From an uncultured Sutterella sp. (GTDB lineage: Bacteria; Pseudomonadota; Gammaproteobacteria; Burkholderiales; Burkholderiaceae_F): DNA of 21,187 nucleotides. The position numbers were made by a program, and so were the translations under genes. Below are positions 1 through 8,318 of this stretch, one piece after another; within the stretch, counting starts at the first letter, position 1; the number at the start of each line of letters is the position of its first letter. A model generated the notes under the pieces. That model saw only the letters and a list, made by a program, of their open reading frames with translations. It did not search any database and was not told the origin of the DNA. The stretch covers positions 1 through 21,187 of the forward strand of contig CAJJMF010000012.1 in the NCBI GenBank assembly GCA_905192805.1, given 5' to 3'.

Positions 1-1200
1 ATTCCCCGTGTTATAGGCACGAATCCCAGCAGCCGTGGCGACAGGGGCGCTGTCACTCGTATGAATCCCACTCATCGTCAGGTTTTGGTTAAAACTCACC
101 AAACTGTCCGTGCCGTCTGCTTGAACCCCGATACTCGTTTGTGAAGTGGAGCCTTCTTGGGTCAAATCGCTGATGTTCACATCGGCTGCATTGATAATTT
201 GCCCACCCGAGGCACGCATCCCAAAAAGTTCTGCGTTACGTGTGGTCGTGCTCGATGTCTCTGCGCTGAGTCGTGCAGAGGCCTCCGAGGATTCGTCCGC
301 TGAGCCCGCAATCAGTTGAAATTGAGACACGCTCACCGGAGCATAGTTGTTAATCGTACCTCCGAGCGTATAAAAGCCGTTTAAATCCGACTGCGCTCCG
401 GTATTGGTGAACGTGATATCACGCACCGTGGTGGTGTTGTAGTTATTGATCACCTTGTTGGTATTGAATACGGTCATGCGGCCATTGCTCGCTTTGAGTT
501 GCCCCGTGACCTGCTCAATCCGAGTGTTGAAGGACTGCCCATCGACGCCAAAGACTATCCCGGTCTCGGTCATCGATGTCACCTCGTTCGTGGTGGCTTG
601 GAATACGCTAATCAAACTGGTATTTGTTGCTCCTGTTTGCGCTTCGTTAACGCTAAACCTGCTATTCGTGATCGACACGTTTTGCTTGAAGTTGATACGG
701 TCCCCTACGGCACGCACACCAAAGAGTTGAACCATGGGGTAGGAACCCGTCAGCGTATGCTTCGCTTGGATCGCGACATCACCAAAAAACGTCAAGGTGT
801 TGTTACCTAAGTAGGAGTAAATGACATACGAACGGTTACTCTCAATACCACTGCGGATATCGTTTAAGGTCAACGCAGGCGCGCTCTCCGGTGTTGAGGC
901 AGACGCGTTTCGAAAGCTGACATAGCGGTAGGGAGCGCTCGCGGGAAAGCTGTAGCCGTTGTAGAGCACCTCAATCGGGGTACCTTGATTCGGGCTACTG
1001 GTTACCGTGAGCGGATTTTGGAGCTTAACGATGATGTTCTCTTGAGGGTTGGTTACCTGTAAGAGCGGTTCGGTTAACTCGGTTTCGCTATGGGTAATGA
1101 TTTGGGGAGCACTGTGTGCAGTGAAGCTGAGAAAAACACTAAAAAATAGGGGCGTCAAAGGATAGGGAATGCGAAGGGGTCCCTTGGTCGAGAGGCGCAT
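1..1200 (-). CDS. Autotransporter, N-terminal part (runs off left edge)
   Basis: This is the first 400 residues of an autotransporter adhesin-like protein; the frame is open from the start at 1200 to position 1, so the rest, including the expected beta-barrel, lies outside. The start is ATG preceded by GGAG with a 6-base gap (1207-1210). Residues 1-30 form a signal peptide (hydrophobic YPLTPLFFSVFLSF, then AHS before APQ), directing Sec export to the periplasm. The remainder is Thr/Ser/Asn-rich, without cysteine, with repeated NNY, TNTG and VSI-type beta-strand motifs typical of passenger beta-helices. It aligns through its whole visible length with the next gene (1441-4812): shared blocks include SYVIxSYxGNNTLxFxGDVAI, RAVGDRINFxQNV, QATTN and NYAPVSxSQ. 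The two are clear paralogs. Passenger function (adhesion, aggregation or other) cannot be told from sequence. Autotransporter membership is inferred from the paralog. Confidence 0.85.
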   Translation of the reverse strand, partial: MRLSTKGPLRIPYPLTPLFFSVFLSFTAHSAPQIITHSETELTEPLLQVTNPQENIIVKLQNPLTVTSSPNQGTPIEVLYNGYSFPASAPYRYVSFRNASASTPESAPALTLNDIRSGIESNRSYVIYSYLGNNTLTFFGDVAIQAKHTLTGSYPMVQLFGVRAVGDRINFKQNVSITNSRFSVNEAQTGATNTSLISVFQATTNEVTSMTETGIVFGVDGQSFNTRIEQVTGQLKASNGRMTVFNTNKVINNYNTTTVRDITFTNTGAQSDLNGFYTLGGTINNYAPVSVSQFQLIAGSADESSEASARLSAETSSTTTRNAELFGMRASGGQIINAADVNISDLTQEGSTSQTSIGVQADGTDSLVSFNQNLTMSGIHTSDSAPVATAAGIRAYNTGN

Positions 1201-1251
1201 AAGGGTCTCCAGAGAATGAATAAGTAAATAACAAAATAAGTAAGTGTGTCT

Positions 1252-1262
1252 ATCCTAACACA
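1252..1262 (-). promoter_or_regulatory. Candidate extended -10 promoter of the left autotransporter
   Basis: On the minus strand this reads TGTGTTAGGAT, which can be parsed as an extended -10 element (TGT followed by TAGGAT), 51 bases upstream of the start at 1200. The identical 11 bases occur 42 bases upstream of the second autotransporter (4855-4865). No convincing -35 box is visible at either site, as is allowed for extended -10 promoters. The position and the conservation between the two upstream regions are the only support. Confidence 0.4.
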
Positions 1263-1336
1263 ACTTTGGGGTGATGTTTTAGCGAAAAAGTATGATCTGA
1301 ACAGCTCACTACGATCAGTATTGGGTAAACGTGATG

Positions 1337-1372
1337 AAAAAAACGCTATTTTGAGGAGAACACAAAATAGCG
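1337..1372 (-). terminator. Rho-independent terminator after the second autotransporter
   Basis: On the minus strand, CGCTATTTTG (1372-1363) and CAAAATAGCG (1353-1344) form a perfect 10-bp stem with a 9-base loop, followed at once by seven T. It lies about 70 bases beyond the stop codon at 1441 and before the promoter region of the next autotransporter, so the two genes are separate transcription units. Confidence 0.88.
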
Positions 1373-1440
1373 CTTTATGAGATATATTTTTTAAGTTTTT
1401 GATTGTTGGAGTCGAGCCTTCATTCGTCCGTCAGCGACGC

Positions 1441-4400
1441 TTAAAACTGCCACTTCAACCCTGCCTTGAGCCCTAAGGAATCGTGCATGAGTTTTCCTTG
1501 CTGATGTTCGGCCACGGCGTAGAGTTTGACGTTGGGTGTAAAGGCCAAATCGGCGCCCAATCCGTAATAGTAGCGAGTACCTAAGAGTGACGCTTCAAAG
1601 GGAATCCCATTGACACGAAGGGCACTTTGTCCCTTAAATTCGCGTATGACCCCGGCGTTGAGCCACACTTCGCCCAAGAGTTCCCCTTCACGCCATACCT
1701 TGGTGCCAGCAGTAAAGCCCGCTCGTCCCGTGAGCGAGTGAAAGCTCGCCTCACTCAGCCGCATCCCATTACTTAACTCCGTGTTGTGGGCCTTGAAATG
1801 CCCATAGGTGAGCTGCAGTGACGGTTCCACAAAGAATAAGCGTGAGAGGTCAAACTTATGCCCAATCTCTACACTGACTCCCGAGCCACGCGATTTCACT
1901 TTGCCTGAGACCGGTTCGCCATCGAGCATGTGAGTCCCGACGTCCTGCGAGAGACGAGAGACGGTGCCAATCACATTGATATAGGCCCCATTGTCACGCA
2001 GATAGGTCGCATAAAGGGAGCCTGACCAATGATTGAAGTCACCCCGAATGGTGGGGGTGATGTCACGCGCGGAGCGGTCCCCTTTGGCCGTGGAGAAAAT
2101 CGCCCCCACTAACCACGGACTTTGTCCGACTTGGGTGTCATAGCCCAAGGTCATCGTGTTGAAACGCAGTTTGGTACGGGTGTCCTCCACAGTATTGGAG
2201 GTGATGTGATGGTGTGCCAAATCCACCCAAAGCCCTTCTTGGGCACGCGAGCGAATATTGCCATGGCGATAGCGCACATGGTTGAGCGACTCTTGGTTAA
2301 GGAGTGCATGGGCACTCAAGTCGCCCAAACTAAAAAGGGATAACGCGCTCGTGGAGTATCGGGGTTTACTCGGCACGGACGGTGTTCCTAGTGTACTGGG
2401 CGTACTCGGTGTATCCGGTGTCCCTGGCGTATCCGGTGTGCCCGGTGTATCAGGGGTTTCTGGCGTATCCGGTGTACCCGGCGTATCAGGGGTTACTGGC
2501 GTATCCGGTGTACCTGGCGTATCAGGGGTTCCTGGCGTGTCGGGGGTGCCCGGTGTGTCAGGTGTCTCAGAGGTATCGGGGGTATCCGGAGTCTCTGGAG
2601 GAACAGGATCGGGATCTGCCGTGGTGAGACGCCGTAAGTACCATTGACGCGTCGATGCGTCACGGGTGGCTAAGGTGTACTGATAGAGGCCCAATTCCAC
2701 GGGTTGAGCGAGCGAAAAGCTCGCGGTGGTGCTCGGATTCGCTACTTCGACTAAGTAACCCGATTGCTCTTCCAGAACGGGGCCTTCCCCCGAGGACTTG
2801 ACGTGCAATGTGAAATTCCCTGTTGCGTCCCCTGTGACATCAATATGATCCGACGCTTCGGCATTGTTCACCAGACTCGTGCGTAGGTAAAAGTTCCCTG
2901 ACCCCGAGAGGGTCTTCACTTCGAGCGCAGTAGGGCCTGTGGTTGAGCCTAAGACCGAGGGTGACGACGCAAAGAACGTACTCGCGGTTTGAAAGTCGTC
3001 CTGCGTAGTGCCCACATAGACGTGTGCATTGTCGAGCGTTAGGGAGCTCAGACGGGCAGTGGGCGTTTGACCCAATGTGTCTGGGTTTGAACTCACGACT
3101 TCCCAACGTGCCCCCTCTGTAAGCGTCAAATCGAGCGTACTGGTGTCAGGTACATTTTGTGTGGTACTGGCGCCTAAGTGCGTCCAGCCTTTGAGGTAAG
3201 CGGTCTCGCCGACAAAGCTTGCTGAGACTTCGCCTTTGCCTTGGGTATAACTCACTGCGCTCTCATCATTAGCGCGTCGCGACTCAATATCGCCCTCAAT
3301 TTGATGGGCTGCGGGAGCGAGCGTAATACGTGCCGCCGTGGTATCACGATTGGCATCGTTGATCGCCGATAAACTGTAACGGGATAACCCCGAGAGTGAT
3401 TGGATGGAGACTTGATTGTTAAGACTCACCACCCCGGGATAGGCTTGTACCCCATAGGCGTTCCCGGTGGGCGAAGAGACTTGACTAATGGTCGTGACCC
3501 CCTCAACCGTGATCTGTCCGCCTTCATAGGCCCGAATCCCTGATGCCGTTGCCTGAGAGGCGGTATCACTCGTCGAAATGGCGCTGATGGCAAGATTGCC
3601 ATCAAAGCGTACGAGACTGCCAGCGCCCTCGGCTCGAACCCCCGCGGTGGTTTGTGAGGTTGAACCGACTTGCGTTAAGTTCGTAATCGTGACGTCACCC
3701 GAATTGATGATTTGTCCACCGAGCGTACGAACGCCAAAGAGGGCAGCCAGTGTGGAGGGACTTTGAGAGGCCGTTGTATCGAGCGTTAACCCGGTGACCG
3801 ATATCGGGGCTTTATTCGTAATGGCCCCCGAGATATTGGTTTGTGTGGCCGATGGCCCCGCATAAAAGCCCGCTTGAAAATTATCAGACTCCCCACTTGA
3901 AGCGTTCACGAGTCGCATTTGAGAAATCGATACGGGCGCGTAGTTGGTCATTTCTCCTTCCAGAGAAAATTGTCCATAAAAGGCCGTTCGGGCCCCCGTG
4001 TTTGTGAACTGGATGTTACTGATACGTGTCGTGTTGTGGTTCTTAAGGGTACGGTTGGAGTTCATGATGCTCATGCGACCCTGTGGCGCATGGAGTAACC
4101 CCGTGACGTTATCCACCACGGTCTGGTAGTTGCCTCCTGGCACCCCAAACACGAGCCCAGTGTTGACATAGGCGGGGATATTATTGGTCGTCGCCTGGAA
4201 TAAGCTAATGAGACTGATGACGTTATCGCCCGTTTGGGCGTCAGCCACAGTAAATGAGCTATTCGTGAGCTGGACATTTTGGGTGAAATTAATTCGGTCA
4301 CCTACTGCACGTGCCCCTAGCATTTGCACGCGTTCGTAGGAACCCACGACTGTCTGATGGGTCTCAATCGCCACATCACCTAAAAAACTTAGGGTGTTGT

Positions 4401-4812
4401 TACCCACGTAAGACCATATGACATAAGAGCGATCGGTCGAGACGGTGCGTGTGTCGTTAATGGTGAGGTTACCCGCAGCCGGATCCGTCGTGCTCGTTGA
4501 ACGCCGAATGATCACATAATTGTTTGAACGAGGGGTTGTGGGGAAAGCATCCCCCGAGTACACCACTTGAATGGGGACACCGCGATCATTTTGCGTATTG
4601 GTAATAGCGAGCGCGTGATCCAAGTTGAGCGTCGTGGTGTTTGGCGGATTTCGTAACTGCAATAAGGGCCCTACCCAACTGGTATTGGGTATTGAGTACA
4701 CTCCGGACGCTGTGATGGGGGTGGCGTGAGCGGGGAATGCAAGAATTAGGCTACAAAGTAGGGGAGTTAAGGGATAGGAAATAGGTCGATTTCCTAAGGC
4801 TAACGGGCGCAT
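1441..4812 (-). CDS. Autotransporter (type Va) with Pro/Thr repeat linker
   Basis: A complete 1123-residue autotransporter. The signal peptide is residues 1-30 (YPLTPLLCSLILAF, AHA cleavage site). The passenger, about 31-725, is Thr/Ser/Asn-rich with many short beta-strand repeats. Residues about 730-820 are a linker built of TPDTPG-type six-residue repeats. The C-terminal 285 residues or so are the outer-membrane beta-barrel: it opens with an RHGN...GLWVDL motif, alternates polar and hydrophobic strands, and ends in KWQF with the terminal Phe used for BAM-assisted insertion. The start ATG has GGGAGG 6 bases upstream (4819-4824). The passenger is presumably exported through the barrel to the cell surface; no protease (GDSG) or other catalytic motif was seen, so an adhesin-like role is more likely, but this is inference. 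It is paralogous to the gene at 1-1200 over its N-terminus and to 5002-7974 over the passenger end and barrel. Confidence 0.93.
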   Translation of the reverse strand: MRPLALGNRPISYPLTPLLCSLILAFPAHATPITASGVYSIPNTSWVGPLLQLRNPPNTTTLNLDHALAITNTQNDRGVPIQVVYSGDAFPTTPRSNNYVIIRRSTSTTDPAAGNLTINDTRTVSTDRSYVIWSYVGNNTLSFLGDVAIETHQTVVGSYERVQMLGARAVGDRINFTQNVQLTNSSFTVADAQTGDNVISLISLFQATTNNIPAYVNTGLVFGVPGGNYQTVVDNVTGLLHAPQGRMSIMNSNRTLKNHNTTRISNIQFTNTGARTAFYGQFSLEGEMTNYAPVSISQMRLVNASSGESDNFQAGFYAGPSATQTNISGAITNKAPISVTGLTLDTTASQSPSTLAALFGVRTLGGQIINSGDVTITNLTQVGSTSQTTAGVRAEGAGSLVRFDGNLAISAISTSDTASQATASGIRAYEGGQITVEGVTTISQVSSPTGNAYGVQAYPGVVSLNNQVSIQSLSGLSRYSLSAINDANRDTTAARITLAPAAHQIEGDIESRRANDESAVSYTQGKGEVSASFVGETAYLKGWTHLGASTTQNVPDTSTLDLTLTEGARWEVVSSNPDTLGQTPTARLSSLTLDNAHVYVGTTQDDFQTASTFFASSPSVLGSTTGPTALEVKTLSGSGNFYLRTSLVNNAEASDHIDVTGDATGNFTLHVKSSGEGPVLEEQSGYLVEVANPSTTASFSLAQPVELGLYQYTLATRDASTRQWYLRRLTTADPDPVPPETPDTPDTSETPDTPGTPDTPGTPDTPGTPDTPVTPDTPGTPDTPETPDTPGTPDTPGTPDTPSTPSTLGTPSVPSKPRYSTSALSLFSLGDLSAHALLNQESLNHVRYRHGNIRSRAQEGLWVDLAHHHITSNTVEDTRTKLRFNTMTLGYDTQVGQSPWLVGAIFSTAKGDRSARDITPTIRGDFNHWSGSLYATYLRDNGAYINVIGTVSRLSQDVGTHMLDGEPVSGKVKSRGSGVSVEIGHKFDLSRLFFVEPSLQLTYGHFKAHNTELSNGMRLSEASFHSLTGRAGFTAGTKVWREGELLGEVWLNAGVIREFKGQSALRVNGIPFEASLLGTRYYYGLGADLAFTPNVKLYAVAEHQQGKLMHDSLGLKAGLKWQF
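2384..2600 (-). repeat. In-frame tandem repeats coding the TPDTPG linker
   Basis: The linker between passenger and barrel is coded by imperfect 18-base units (six residues, TPDTPG-like). Within them lies a higher-order 36-base unit whose copies start at 2447, 2483 and 2519, nearly identical on the plus strand (each begins GTATCAGGGGTT). All units are multiples of three, so gain or loss of copies would change linker length without shifting the frame. The repeat probably spans the peptidoglycan-free gap between surface passenger and barrel. Confidence 0.85.
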
Positions 4813-4854
4813 AATTGACCTCCCGGTAATGACTTAGTCAATGACAGTCATTTC

Positions 4855-4865
4855 ATCCTAACACA
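4855..4865 (-). promoter_or_regulatory. Candidate extended -10 promoter of the second autotransporter
   Basis: Minus-strand TGTGTTAGGAT, 42 bases upstream of the ATG at 4812, identical to the element upstream of the first autotransporter at 1252-1262. The bases around it are not conserved between the two sites beyond a few positions, which argues for a constrained element, possibly an extended -10 box. No clear -35 box was found. Confidence 0.4.
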
Positions 4866-4947
4866 GGGAGGAAAAATGGCTATTGAAATCTTTTGATTAA
4901 ATTATTTCAAGGTTTTACCTAGTCGCACAGGGCGATACAACACGCAT

Positions 4948-4983
4948 ACCCGTGACCCTGTGCAAAGAGGCAGGGCCACGGGT
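4948..4983 (-). terminator. Strong hairpin after the third autotransporter
   Basis: ACCCGTGACCCTG (4948-4960) and CAGGGCCACGGGT (4971-4983) pair over 13 positions with a single mismatch and a 10-base loop. It lies 18 bases beyond the stop codon at 5002 on the minus strand. No T tract follows, so it may be a Rho-dependent end or an mRNA-stabilising hairpin rather than a classical intrinsic terminator. An overlapping alternative pairing (GCACAGGG at 4924-4931 with CCCTGTGC at 4956-4963) also exists. Confidence 0.55.
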
Positions 4984-5001
4984 TCACTCCATTTCGGGGC
5001 G

Positions 5002-7974
5002 TCAGAAAGTCCAACGCACGCCCGCATTAAAGCCGATGGTTTCGTCTAACTGGCTACCCATTTGACGTTCGAGCATAAAGTAGGCTTTGGCGTGTTCCGA
5101 GAAGGGGATATCGGCACCCAATCCAAAGAAATACCGAGTTCCGAGGAGATCCTCGGCAAAGCGTGTCCGATTAATGGTGAGTTCACTTTCCCCTAAAAAC
5201 TCATGAATCAACCCTACACGTGCCCACAGTTCGCCAGAAGGCAGGCCAGTGCGTAACCAGGTGTAGCCTGCGGTCAGGGCAAGACGGGCGCTCAAGGAGT
5301 CAAATCGAGCCTCTTCAACGCGCATGCCATTATCGAGTGAGGTGTCTTTCCCTTGAATGTGGGCATAGTGAAGTGCCATCATGGGTTCAAGGAAGACGTG
5401 CGAATTGAGTCGGAACTGGTGCCCCATTTCTAAGCTCGCCCCCACCCCGAGAGAGCGTTGGGTTCCCGATACGGGGGTATTGTCGAGCATGGAGGTGTGG
5501 ATTTTTTGACTCAAATGCGAGAGCGTTCCTTGGAGGTTGACGTAACTTCCCGAATCGTTCACGTACGTGGTATAGAGGTTGCCAGCCACTTGGTTGAGGT
5601 TTCCGTAGGTAGCGATCGGCTCGTTTAGCGCACGTCGCTCCCCATGACTGGCCGTAAGCGAGGCCCCCACAATCCAGCGCGGGTCCGCGAGTCGCGTATC
5701 CCAGCCTGCGGTGAGGGTACTGACGCGAAGTCGAGCACGGGTCGAGGCTAAGGTATCACTGCGCATGCGCTGATGGGTGAGTTTGACCCATCCCCCTGTG
5801 GAAACCTCTGACCAGGGGTTCCCATGGCGTTCGCGCACAGTATCCATGTCGGTGAGTAAGAGCGCATGCTCACTTAATTCCGCCAAACTAAAGAGAGCTC
5901 TGGCGCTAGGCGAAAAGACTGGGCGGCTGGGTACCGTAGGATGAGCGGGTTCTTCAGGCGAGACAGGCCCCGTTGGAGTCGTCGGATCCGTGGGAGTGGT
6001 AGGATCCGCTGGGTCCGTCGGATCGGTAGGATCCACAGAAGTGGGCGCATTGTCTCGCACCAAATACCATTCGAGGCCGTTAGGACCCTCACGCGGTGCG
6101 TCGGCTAAACGATAGACGTATAGCCCAAAGTCAATCCCTGGGCCGTAACTGGTGTTCGCAAGACTAAAGGTCGCGTGATTGTTTGCGGGATTGTCCACAC
6201 GAATGAGGAAGTTATTGGCCTGAATATCCTCAGGGGTTTCACTGCGCTCATGACCACCCGCTTTAATATGCAGTTGATGCTCGCCCGAGGCAATCCCCGT
6301 GATCACGAGGTTATCGGTACGGTACTGATCCTCTTGCATGTAAGCGCGCAAGTAGATATGGCCGTCTCTACCCGCTAAATTTTTTACTTGGAGCGTTGTC
6401 GGACTCGCCGTAGACCCCAAGTGTGTGTTGCTCGAAGCAAACAGGATTTTGGGGTTTTCAAAGTCCCTTTGAGTACTGCCCACGTATACATGACCACCGT
6501 TGAGGGTAAGGGTATTGAGCGTACTCGTCGGGGTTGTCCCCAGCGTGTCGGGGTTGGAACTCACCACTTCCCAGCGTGTCCCATTGTCAAACGTCAAATC
6601 AATGGTACTGGCGTCCTCTCCCGTAGAGCCCTGGTGAGTGAACCCTTTGAAGTAGGCTTCACTCCCAGAGAAGGTGCCTTCAATATGGCTGTCGCCCGCG
6701 GTGATGGACTCCGACTCATCGCGTTTGGCGAGCATATCCCCTTCGATTTGGTGCGCCGCACTCATTAAGGTGATTCGTGAATCGACATTCGTATCATTGG
6801 CATCATTAATGTTGTAGAGGCTATAGGTTTCGCTTCCCTGAAGCCCCTTCACCGTCAGGGCTTTTTCGAACGTCACCGTTCCAGGGTAAGTTTGTACAGC
6901 CGTGACGGTGCCTGGCCCCTCGAGGTTGGTAATGCTCACCGTGTCGTGATGTTCAATTTGCCCTTGATTAATGACCATTTCGCCCGTGACTTCTTTATAA
7001 CCAGCGGTACTCTCACGGGTAATCGTCAATTGCGATAGCGTAACGGGACCATTCGTGATCACCGTGCCCCCTACGTTATAAATCCCATAAAGCAGGGCAG
7101 CTTCACCCGACGCCGTGAGCTTCAGGTTTGACATAGTGACCGCACTGTGCGTGATGATGCGATATAAACGGTTTTCCCCGCTTTCGGCCAGTAGTCTAAT
7201 GCCAGCAGCATAGGTTACATCTCGATTCTTGGAGACAAAGGTGGCGTTACTTAAAGTCAAGCGGTCTTCCGCGGTGCGACCAAACGTGATAGAGGCGTCC
7301 ACACGTTCTGGGACCTCGTGACCATGGGTGAGTTCAACTAGGGATAAATAGGCGTGGTCGTAGTCCCTTGGGGGTGGAGAGGAAGGAAGGTGTTCAAAAG
7401 TGGCATCAGTAATAGTGACATTTTTCTTGAACACGGCTTGATCATCTACAACGCGTAGCGGACTCATCCATGCGTAACCAGGATGGCTATTGGTATAAGC
7501 GAATTCGGAGAGTGTGACGTTATTTTCAAACGTGAGCGTGTGGTTACCTAAAAAGACATTAATCGTATGGGCGTCGTTGTTGTTGGTAAAGGTTTGGTGG
7601 ATGGTTAAATCCTCGCCCGTAATGAGTGTGGTTAATGCTGGTCGTGTTGGATCAACGCTATGGTTGTGGCTTGTAATGTCCAACGCAAAAGGAAACTCTG
7701 ACCCGGATGTCTGAGGGAAACTCAAGGTTAAGGGTTTTGCGAGTGTGAGCACCGTATTAAACGTTGGTTTCGCTAATAGCAATAATTTACGCGTAGGCTG
7801 ACTATCCGAAATCGTCCACGATTGGGTTGGCCCCTCAGGGTCGGGCAGTGAGTCTTCCCAATACACATAAGGATTGTCTTCGGGATTGTCTTCGGAGTGA
7901 ACCGGAAATGCCATTGCGAGCGATACGATCAATGGACATAAAACGTAGGGCATGCGTTTATGTGATTTGGCCAT
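5002..7974 (-). CDS. Autotransporter (type Va), third copy
   Basis: A complete 990-residue autotransporter. Residues 1-27 are a signal peptide (basic MAKSHKR, then LCPLIVSLAMAF and VHS before EDN). The passenger runs to about residue 640, a short linker of DPTDPTDPADP type follows (about 641-690), and the last 290 residues form the beta-barrel, ending in RWTF. Its first 300 residues differ strongly from the two neighbouring paralogs, while the passenger end (SSNPDTLG, HVYVGxTQ, FASS, LGST, WYL) and the barrel (RHGN, GTRYxxGLGAD) are conserved with the gene at 1441-4812. This suggests a shared secretion/folding module carrying a different surface domain. The ATG at 7974 has no recognisable Shine-Dalgarno sequence, and neither does the in-frame Met8, so the start is the least certain part. 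No catalytic motif was recognised; the substrate or ligand is unknown. Confidence 0.92.
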   Translation of the reverse strand: MAKSHKRMPYVLCPLIVSLAMAFPVHSEDNPEDNPYVYWEDSLPDPEGPTQSWTISDSQPTRKLLLLAKPTFNTVLTLAKPLTLSFPQTSGSEFPFALDITSHNHSVDPTRPALTTLITGEDLTIHQTFTNNNDAHTINVFLGNHTLTFENNVTLSEFAYTNSHPGYAWMSPLRVVDDQAVFKKNVTITDATFEHLPSSPPPRDYDHAYLSLVELTHGHEVPERVDASITFGRTAEDRLTLSNATFVSKNRDVTYAAGIRLLAESGENRLYRIITHSAVTMSNLKLTASGEAALLYGIYNVGGTVITNGPVTLSQLTITRESTAGYKEVTGEMVINQGQIEHHDTVSITNLEGPGTVTAVQTYPGTVTFEKALTVKGLQGSETYSLYNINDANDTNVDSRITLMSAAHQIEGDMLAKRDESESITAGDSHIEGTFSGSEAYFKGFTHQGSTGEDASTIDLTFDNGTRWEVVSSNPDTLGTTPTSTLNTLTLNGGHVYVGSTQRDFENPKILFASSNTHLGSTASPTTLQVKNLAGRDGHIYLRAYMQEDQYRTDNLVITGIASGEHQLHIKAGGHERSETPEDIQANNFLIRVDNPANNHATFSLANTSYGPGIDFGLYVYRLADAPREGPNGLEWYLVRDNAPTSVDPTDPTDPADPTTPTDPTTPTGPVSPEEPAHPTVPSRPVFSPSARALFSLAELSEHALLLTDMDTVRERHGNPWSEVSTGGWVKLTHQRMRSDTLASTRARLRVSTLTAGWDTRLADPRWIVGASLTASHGERRALNEPIATYGNLNQVAGNLYTTYVNDSGSYVNLQGTLSHLSQKIHTSMLDNTPVSGTQRSLGVGASLEMGHQFRLNSHVFLEPMMALHYAHIQGKDTSLDNGMRVEEARFDSLSARLALTAGYTWLRTGLPSGELWARVGLIHEFLGESELTINRTRFAEDLLGTRYFFGLGADIPFSEHAKAYFMLERQMGSQLDETIGFNAGVRWTF

Positions 7975-8057
7975 ATTGTTAGAAAATCAGTAAATAACCT
8001 GCACTAGGGGCGCAATCAGAAAGAGATAACGGAATGGGGTAAGTGAAGCATTCAGTG

Positions 8058-8081
8058 CTAGCAACGAGTGCGCATTGCTAG
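8058..8081. promoter_or_regulatory. Inverted repeat upstream of the third autotransporter
   Basis: CTAGCAA (8058-8064) and TTGCTAG (8075-8081) are perfect 7-base inverted arms with a 10-base spacer, centred about 95 bases upstream of the start at 7974. The centre-to-centre distance of 17 bases fits two adjacent major-groove contacts of a dimeric regulator. There is no T tract, so a terminator is unlikely. An operator role is only inferred. Confidence 0.3.
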
Positions 8082-8223
8082 GCTAAAAAGGGAATCTCTT
8101 CTAGTGAGCTCAAATGGTATACGAAAGTTTGGTGTATTGATATTAGTAAAAGTATCTATATTAGTACTAGACTTGTGTGTAATTAATTAAGTTCGCTGTG
8201 TGGCAGGGTTAGGTGGATTAAGC

Positions 8224-8253
8224 AAATAAAAAGCCCTAGCAGAGCTAGGGCTT
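8224..8253 (-). terminator. Rho-independent terminator of the H-NS-like gene
   Basis: AAGCCCTAGC (8231-8240) and GCTAGGGCTT (8244-8253) form a perfect 10-bp stem with a 3-base loop. On the minus strand it is followed by TTTATTT. It lies 66 bases beyond the stop codon at 8319. Confidence 0.88.
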
Positions 8254-8318
8254 AGGAAGCGGGATATCCGTGCGTCAAACACGTTCTGGAGAGTGTCTTG
8301 CCGGACGGGGTAATCCCG

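Larger units (their letters stand above)
7975..8318. other. AT-rich intergenic region upstream of the third autotransporter
   Basis: These 344 bases hold no supported gene. They contain the 3' terminator of the H-NS-like gene (8224-8253), an inverted repeat (8058-8081) and presumably the promoter of the autotransporter at 5002-7974. I could not identify a convincing -35/-10 pair for it. The section from about 8110 to 8200 is markedly AT-rich with several TTAG/CTA stretches, the type of sequence that H-NS proteins favour. Confidence 0.5.

Noticed and set aside
446..810. Two overlapping plus-strand frames of about 100 codons
   Set aside because: They lie opposite the intact autotransporter frame that runs from 1200 to the left edge, lack ribosome sites and match no family.
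2447..2554. Regular 36-base repeats that could suggest a CRISPR array
   Set aside because: The copies are directly adjacent without unique spacers and encode an in-frame protein linker.
2282..2647. Plus-strand open frame of 121 codons with an elastin-like GVSGVPGVSG repeat
   Set aside because: It is the antisense shadow of the TPDTPG linker of the minus-strand autotransporter; it has no ribosome site and the repeat follows from the coding on the other strand.
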